From assembly GCA_002470165.1 (NCBI GenBank), contig DKNF01000203.1:1-21223 (forward strand): 21,223 nucleotides of DNA. The letters run 5' to 3'. Shown one piece after another: positions 16,855 to 21,223 of this stretch. A program made the position numbers and the translations under genes. A model generated the notes under the pieces. The model made no database searches and was not told where the DNA came from. It saw nothing but the letters and a program-made list of their open reading frames with translations. This stretch comes from Betaproteobacteria bacterium UBA7395 (GTDB taxonomy: Bacteria > Pseudomonadota > Gammaproteobacteria > Burkholderiales > Rhodocyclaceae). How positions within the stretch are numbered: position 1 is the stretch's first letter; the number at the start of each line of letters is the position of its first letter.

Positions 16855-18675
16855 TCATGCTACCACGCCTTCACTGCCCGGCTCCTGAATTTCCCGCTGC
16901 TGCAGGTACCACATGTCGGCGTACTTGCCGCCGGCTGCAAGCAGCATCGCGTGGGTGCCGCGTTCGACGATGCGTCCGTCCTCGATGACCAGGATGCAAT
17001 CGGCGTTCATCACGGTGGACAGACGATGGGCGATGATCAGCGTGGTCCGGCCGCGGGCGGCCAGTTCGAGTTGCTGCTGGATGGCGCGCTCGGTTGCGGA
17101 GTCGAGCGCCGAGGTGGCCTCGTCGAAGATCAGGATCGGCGGATCCTTGAGCAGGGCCCGGGCAATTGCCACCCGTTGTTTCTCGCCACCGGAAAGCTTC
17201 AGGCCGCGCTCGCCGACCCGGGTCTGGTACTTGTCCGGGAGGCCGTCGATGAATTCATGCAGGCTGGCTGCGCGGGCCGCGGCGAAGACGGCTTGATCGT
17301 CGGCATCCGGTTTGCCGTAGCGGATGTTGTAGAGGACGGTGTCGTTGAACAAAACGGTGTCCTGCGGGACGATGCCGATGGCCGAGCGCAGGCTGTGCTG
17401 GGTGACGCTGCGCAGATCGTGGCCGTTGATCCGGATGCTGCCGTCGCTGACATCGTAGAAACGGTAGAGCAGGCGTGACAGCGTGGACTTGCCGGCGCCT
17501 GAATGGCCGACAACCGCGTAGGTCTGCCCGGCCGGAATGGTGAAGCTGACCTCGTGCAGGATGCGCCGGTTGGGTTCGTAGGCAAAACCGACCTGTTCGA
17601 AGTCGATCCGCATCTGCCGGTCCGCCGGCAATTCATGCGCATCCGGGGCGTCGGCAACCTCGCGGTTTTCGTTGAGCAGCCCGAACATCCGCTCGATATC
17701 GGTCAGCGCCTGGCGTATTTCGCGATAAACGATGCCGAGAAAATTCAGCGGCATGTAGAGCTGGATCAGGAAGGCGTTGACCAGCACCAGATCGCCGATG
17801 CTCATCCGGCCCTCGACCACGCCGTTGGCGGCGCGCCACATCATGGCCGTCACGCCCAGCGCGATGATCGCCTGCTGGCCGAGGTTGAGCAGGGCCAGGC
17901 TGCTCTGGCTACGGGTGCTGGCGTCTTCGAGTTTGACCAGTTGCTCGTCGTAACGCCGCGCCTCCCAGGCTTCGTTGTTGAAATACTTGACCGTCTCGTA
18001 ATTGAGCAGGCTGTCGACGGCCTTGGTGTTGGCGGCCGAATCGCTTTCGTTGACTGCACGGCGGATGGCGATGCGCCAGTTGCTGACCTTGACCGTGAAC
18101 ACGATGTAGGCGACCAGGGAGGCAGCCGTGATCAACACGTAGCCGATGTCGTACTGGACGTAAAGGATGACCAGCACCAGCCCGATCTCGATCAGGGTCG
18201 GCAGGATCGAATACAGCGTGTAGGAAATCAGGCTCGAAATCGAGCGCGTGCCGCGTTCAAGGTCGCGGGAAATGCCGCCAGTCTGCCGTTCCAGGTGAAA
18301 TCGCAGGGACAGCGCATGCAGGTGTTCGAAGACCTCGAGCGCCACTTTGCGGATGGCCCGTTGGGTGACGCGGGCAAACAGCAGTTCGCGCAATTCGGTG
18401 AACAGCGAGTTGGAAAAACGCAACGCGCCGTAAAGCGCCAGCAGCATCACCGGCAACGCCAGCACCTCGCCCGACAGGCCGTCGATCATGTCCTTGAAGA
18501 CCAGCGGTACGCCGACATTGGCCAGCTTGGCGGCAACCAGGCAGAGCAGGGCGGCGACGACCCGGAAACGGTATTGCCAGAGATAGGGGAAGAGCTTGCG
18601 CACCGTCTGCCAGACGTGGATTTCCTGCAGCGGTTGCCCGGCAGGCGGTTTCGGTAAGGCGGTGGCGCGGCGCAT
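16855..18675 (-). CDS. Atm1/HMT-type ABC exporter (fused membrane and ATPase domains)
   Basis: This half-transporter would dimerise in the inner membrane. The 606-residue protein has a six-helix membrane domain (residues about 35–325) and an ATPase domain with Walker A GHSGAGKST (390–398), Q-loop Gln438, signature LSGGEKQ (494–500), Walker B ILIFDE (514–519) and H-loop His550. NYETVKYFN (225–233) is characteristic of the Atm1/ABCB7/HMT1 branch, which exports glutathione-linked sulfur or metal compounds. Substrate specificity is an inference. ATG 18675 gives a family-like start; the frame stays open upstream but overlaps the divergent thioesterase gene and is not used. A TATACT at 18710–18705 on the same strand could be a -10 without a clear -35. 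The phosphatase gene follows downstream. Confidence 0.92.
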   Translation of the reverse strand: MRRATALPKPPAGQPLQEIHVWQTVRKLFPYLWQYRFRVVAALLCLVAAKLANVGVPLVFKDMIDGLSGEVLALPVMLLALYGALRFSNSLFTELRELLFARVTQRAIRKVALEVFEHLHALSLRFHLERQTGGISRDLERGTRSISSLISYTLYSILPTLIEIGLVLVILYVQYDIGYVLITAASLVAYIVFTVKVSNWRIAIRRAVNESDSAANTKAVDSLLNYETVKYFNNEAWEARRYDEQLVKLEDASTRSQSSLALLNLGQQAIIALGVTAMMWRAANGVVEGRMSIGDLVLVNAFLIQLYMPLNFLGIVYREIRQALTDIERMFGLLNENREVADAPDAHELPADRQMRIDFEQVGFAYEPNRRILHEVSFTIPAGQTYAVVGHSGAGKSTLSRLLYRFYDVSDGSIRINGHDLRSVTQHSLRSAIGIVPQDTVLFNDTVLYNIRYGKPDADDQAVFAAARAASLHEFIDGLPDKYQTRVGERGLKLSGGEKQRVAIARALLKDPPILIFDEATSALDSATERAIQQQLELAARGRTTLIIAHRLSTVMNADCILVIEDGRIVERGTHAMLLAAGGKYADMWYLQQREIQEPGSEGVVA

Positions 18676-18765
18676 GGGGGCTACCCTGAGTCTCGAAGGC
18701 AACGAGTATATGAAATAAGCGGGATTTCCGGGAGAATCGGCAGAATCTGTCGTCAAGGATTTTTC

Positions 18766-19179
18766 ATGAACAAGCAGTGCCTCAATTTGCCGGACCGCCA
18801 GCCCACCTTGCGGGTGGTGCCGATGCCCGCCGACCTCAACCAGAACGGCGACGTTTTCGGCGGCTGGGTCATGGCCCAGGTCGACGTGGCCGGCGCCATT
18901 CCCGCCATGCGCCGGGCCCGCGGTCGAGTGGCCACGGTTTCCGTCAATTCCTTCCAGTTCCGGCAACCGGTGTCGGTGGGCGACATCGTCAGTCTTTACG
19001 CCGAAATCGTGCACGTCGGGCGGACCTCGCTGACGGTGCGCGTCGAGGTGTTTGCCGAGCGGAATTATGCCGATCCGATCACCGTCAAGGTGACCCAGGC
19101 CGAACTGACTTACGTGGCAATCGACGAATCGGGCAACAAACGTGAGGTTCCCGCTAAAAATGGCGCGGAAATGGAATAA
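18766..19179 (+). CDS. Acyl-CoA thioesterase, YciA-like hotdog protein
   Basis: Hotdog-fold thioesterases of this group hydrolyse short- to long-chain acyl-CoAs in the cytoplasm and tune CoA and fatty-acid pools. The 137-residue protein shows the hallmark NQNGDVFGGWVM, with Asp29 at the position of the catalytic aspartate of YciA, then the strand pattern GRVATVSVNSFQFRQPVSVGD and YVAIDESGNKREVP. AAGGA (18755–18759) is 6 nt before the ATG. It is transcribed divergently from the ABC exporter over a 90-nt gap with no strong promoter visible. The fadL-like gene follows 44 nt later, so the two may share a lipid-related role. Confidence 0.9.
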   Translation: MNKQCLNLPDRQPTLRVVPMPADLNQNGDVFGGWVMAQVDVAGAIPAMRRARGRVATVSVNSFQFRQPVSVGDIVSLYAEIVHVGRTSLTVRVEVFAERNYADPITVKVTQAELTYVAIDESGNKREVPAKNGAEME

Positions 19180-19190
19180 AATCGCGCGAT
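19163..19190 (+). promoter_or_regulatory. Possible -10 and palindrome before the FadL-type gene
   Basis: TAAAAT (19177–19182), overlapping the thioesterase stop codon, resembles a -10 hexamer. It is followed directly by the palindrome ATCGCGCGAT (19181–19190). GCGCG (19163–19167) can pair with CGCGC (19183–19187), enclosing the hexamer in a loop, as at the two candidate ribosomal promoters. No acceptable -35 lies 16–18 bp upstream, so the assignment is weak. Confidence 0.3.
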
Positions 19191-19223
19191 CAAATAATTC
19201 GGATGTCTTCGGGGATTCAGGAA

Positions 19224-20330
19224 ATGAACAAGACCACCATGCGTACCCTGCCCGCCGCGATGCTGCTGGCCTTTTCCGGTCTGGCATCGGCAGCCGGCTA
19301 CCAGGCGCTTGAGCAGAATGCCAGCGGCCTCGGTGTCGCGTACGCAGGCTCGGCGGCAATCGCCGACAATGCCGCCACGCTGTTTGCCAATCCGGCCGGC
19401 ATGAGCCGCCTTGAGGGCGTCAACTTCTCCATGGGCGTGGTCGGCGTGTCCGAACGCCACAAGTTCCGCACGACCGGCGGGGTCGCTTCCGGCGGCGATG
19501 CCGGCGAGAGCAATGCCTTGCCCAACGCCTACCTGACCTGGCAGTTCACGCCGGCCCTGAGCGTCGGCCTGGGCATTTCCCGGCCTTACCTGCTCGATAC
19601 GCGCTACGACGCCGGCTGGGTTGGCAGCGCCGCGGGCGTCGATACCGAACTGACCACGGTCAACATCAATCCGGCCATTGCCTACAAGGTCAATGAACTG
19701 GTGTCTGTCGGTGCCGGCCTGAATTACCAGACGCTGGACCTGCGCCGGACCAGCAGCGTGCCCGAGAATTTCAAGGGTGACGACAAGGCGCTGGGCTGGA
19801 ACGTCGGTGCGCTGTTTACGCTGTCGCCGGCCATGCGCGTCGGGGTCGCCTATCGCTCGGAAATCGAGCACGACGTTTCCGGACGCAACAACGGCGTTGC
19901 CGCACGGCACGACATCGATACCCCGGGCGTGTTCACCCTGTCGGTCTGGCAACAGGTCTCGGATCGCTGGGAAGCCATGGGCGACCTGTCGCACACGCGC
20001 TGGAAGTCGGCCGACTTCACCGGCATGCGCTTTGACAATTCCTGGCGCCTGGCCTGGGGGGCTGCCTACAAATACACCGATCAGGCGAAGCTGAAATTCG
20101 GCATCGCCTATGACCGCTCGCCGGTCAGCGACAGCAAACGCACCGTGCGCATGCCGGACAGCGACCGCCTGTGGTTGTCCCTCGGCGGTCAATGGACCTT
20201 TGGCCGTAGCAGCGTGCTTGATGTCGGCTACGCTTATCGTTACATGCGCGATGCCAAGATCAGCCAACCCGCGGGCAAGTACGAGAGCGGTGCCCATGTC
20301 GTGGGCGTCCAGTATTCGATCGGGTTCTAA
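19224..20330 (+). CDS. FadL/OMPP1/TodX-family outer-membrane channel
   Basis: FadL-type barrels move hydrophobic compounds such as long-chain fatty acids or aromatics across the outer membrane. The 368-residue protein has a signal peptide (residues 1–23, cleavage after ASA), the conserved N-terminal part ALEQNASGLGVAYAGSAAIA and NPAGM (56–60), amphipathic beta strands, and a C-terminal Phe as recognised by the BAM complex. It is shorter than E. coli FadL (about 446). ATG 19224 with GGGGA (19211–19215) is preferred over the in-frame ATG at 19203, since it gives a clean signal peptide. The substrate cannot be told from sequence. The neighbouring thioesterase suits a fatty-acid role. Confidence 0.9.
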   Translation: MNKTTMRTLPAAMLLAFSGLASAAGYQALEQNASGLGVAYAGSAAIADNAATLFANPAGMSRLEGVNFSMGVVGVSERHKFRTTGGVASGGDAGESNALPNAYLTWQFTPALSVGLGISRPYLLDTRYDAGWVGSAAGVDTELTTVNINPAIAYKVNELVSVGAGLNYQTLDLRRTSSVPENFKGDDKALGWNVGALFTLSPAMRVGVAYRSEIEHDVSGRNNGVAARHDIDTPGVFTLSVWQQVSDRWEAMGDLSHTRWKSADFTGMRFDNSWRLAWGAAYKYTDQAKLKFGIAYDRSPVSDSKRTVRMPDSDRLWLSLGGQWTFGRSSVLDVGYAYRYMRDAKISQPAGKYESGAHVVGVQYSIGF

Positions 20331-20336
20331 GGGGTC

Positions 20337-20897
20337 GTGTTCGGCGCCGGTCTGCCTTCGCTCGAAATCGCCGGTCTGACCATCGGCGTGCGCGAGGCCG
20401 TACTTGCGCTGATCGTTCTGGTTGCGCTGTACATTGCCGTGGTCCTGTGGCGGATGCGGCGGCTGGGGGGCGCATCGGCGGAGCAAGCCAGCGGCCTTGG
20501 TGCGGGCCAACCCGGACCGACCGAAGCCCCTGTGGTCTCCGCCAACGAGCCTGAATCCCCAGTGCCGGACCGGAGCGACGAGATCCTGTCGGCCGAGGCA
20601 TTTGCCTCGTCGTCCGCGCGAATGGCCGGCGAGTTGGTCGCCGAGGGGCTGGCGCGCGAACTGAGCCAGTTGCGCGACGAAGTTGACGCGATGCGCGGGG
20701 AACTGGCCGCGCTACGCGAGGACATGCTGCAGGAAGTCGCGCATTTGCGCGCCGCACAGACGGTTTCGCCGATCTACGGCGACGCGGTACAGATGGCGGC
20801 GGCCGGTTACGATGCAGCGGCGATTGCCGAACGCTGCGGGATCGCGCGCGCCGAAGCCGAACTGGTGGTGGCGCTTGCCCGTAGCCAGGTTCAGTGA
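20337..20897 (+). CDS. DUF2802 membrane protein with coiled coil
   Basis: The 186-residue protein starts at GTG 20337, 6 nt after the FadL-type gene, with AAGGGG just in front (short 2-nt spacing). It has one membrane helix (residues about 20–39), a Pro/Glu-rich low-complexity stretch (50–85), a probable coiled coil (about 96–140) with heptad-like LSQLRDEVDAMRGELAALRE, and the C-terminal DUF2802 segment (145–184) whose IAERCGIARAEAELVVAL resembles a helix-turn-helix. The function of this family is not known to me. Adjacency and close spacing suggest co-transcription with the flanking genes. Confidence 0.82.
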   Translation: MFGAGLPSLEIAGLTIGVREAVLALIVLVALYIAVVLWRMRRLGGASAEQASGLGAGQPGPTEAPVVSANEPESPVPDRSDEILSAEAFASSSARMAGELVAEGLARELSQLRDEVDAMRGELAALREDMLQEVAHLRAAQTVSPIYGDAVQMAAAGYDAAAIAERCGIARAEAELVVALARSQVQ

Positions 20898-20906
20898 GGA
20901 ATGAGC

Positions 20907-21223
20907 ATGACGGACAAGCCGGCAGCCGGTGATATGAATGAAGCGGCAGCAAGCCCTGACTTGCGTAACCAGATGATCCGGCGGCTGGCCGTGGCCGGTG
21001 GCCTGGTGGCGATCCTGCTGGGCATGCTGGCGGTTTTCGACCATCTGTCCCAGCCGGCAGAAGAGCAGGAAGTCCGGGTGTTCACCGAACCGGTGCCGGT
21101 CGCGCCCAAGAAGATGGTGACGCAGCCGGTGACACCGGTCGAGCCGGTCGTCGACGAGGCGCCGGTCGTGCAGGAAGCGGTGCCCGCGGCTACCGTCCCG
21201 GTTGAGGCTGCGGTCGCGACGCC
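20907..21223 (+). CDS. Single-pass membrane protein with Pro/Val-rich periplasmic part, 3' end missing (possible SPOR-type protein)
   Basis: The frame is open to the window end (105 complete codons). A short cytoplasmic part (MTDKPAAGDMNEAAASPDLR...) is followed by one membrane helix (residues about 27–44, LAVAGGLVAILLGMLAVF) and a Pro/Val/Glu-rich stretch (EPVPVAPKKMVTQPVTPVEP) typical of a periplasmic linker. This layout is that of SPOR-domain septal proteins of betaproteobacteria, but the SPOR domain itself would lie beyond the window. ATG 20907 is chosen because GAGGA (20896–20900) is 6 nt upstream; the ATG at 20901 touches that site. It follows the DUF2802 gene by 9 nt, likely in one operon. 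Confidence 0.75.
   Translation, partial: MTDKPAAGDMNEAAASPDLRNQMIRRLAVAGGLVAILLGMLAVFDHLSQPAEEQEVRVFTEPVPVAPKKMVTQPVTPVEPVVDEAPVVQEAVPAATVPVEAAVAT

Noticed and set aside
18676..19359. In-frame N-terminal extension of the ABC exporter to 19359
   Set aside because: It overlaps the divergent thioesterase gene and the start of the FadL-type gene, and has no ABC-type similarity; ATG 18675 gives the usual length.
15227..21223. Mobile element, integrase, CRISPR or defence system behind the ribosomal cluster
   Set aside because: No transposase, integrase, direct-repeat array or terminal inverted repeats are visible, and base composition is like the rest of the window.

Overview
The window is a chromosomal segment of a GC-rich betaproteobacterium. 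The tuf–S10–spc–alpha gene order, the protein lengths (a 261-residue uS3 with a charged tail, a 324-residue RpoA) and the genes that follow suggest the Rhodocyclales (Dechloromonas/Azonexus-like). This placement comes from recognising the sequences, not from a database search.

Positions 1–15226, all on the + strand, hold the long ribosomal protein cluster: the 3' part of tuf (EF-Tu), then rpsJ-rplC-rplD-rplW-rplB-rpsS-rplV-rpsC-rplP-rpmC-rpsQ, then rplN-rplX-rplE-rpsN-rpsH-rplF-rplR-rpsE-rpmD-rplO-secY-infA-rpmJ, then rpsM-rpsK-rpsD-rpoA-rplQ. Most spacers are 0–15 nt, several with ATGA or TGATG start/stop overlaps, so translation is probably coupled. Only a few spacers are long enough to carry signals: tuf/rpsJ (64 nt), rpsJ/rplC (110 nt), rpsQ/rplN (150 nt), infA/rpmJ (74 nt), rpmJ/rpsM (50 nt) and rpoA/rplQ (57 nt). 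The rpsJ/rplC and rpsQ/rplN spacers each contain a consensus TATAAT placed exactly in the loop of a GC-rich inverted repeat. The second of these repeats is also a textbook intrinsic terminator. Internal promoters therefore probably start rplC and rplN transcripts. A strong GNRA-loop hairpin with T-runs on both sides closes the cluster after rplQ and also serves the convergent genes behind it.

Positions 15293–18675, on the - strand, hold two genes in the order (transcription direction) Atm1/HMT-type ABC exporter, then a REC–PAS–SpoIIE/PP2C response-regulator phosphatase. From 18766 the + strand resumes with a YciA-type acyl-CoA thioesterase, a short FadL/OMPP1 outer-membrane channel, a DUF2802 membrane protein with a coiled coil, and the N-terminal part of a single-pass, Pro/Val-rich membrane protein cut by the window end (possibly a SPOR-type protein).

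Functionally, the first 15 kb make the ribosome, Sec translocon, IF-1 and RNA polymerase alpha. The rest is ordinary envelope, lipid and signalling housekeeping. I found no mobile element, CRISPR array, tRNA/rRNA gene or defence system. There is no gene-free stretch over 300 nt. The most interesting signals are the promoter-in-hairpin architecture and a possible two-state RNA leader before rplC.
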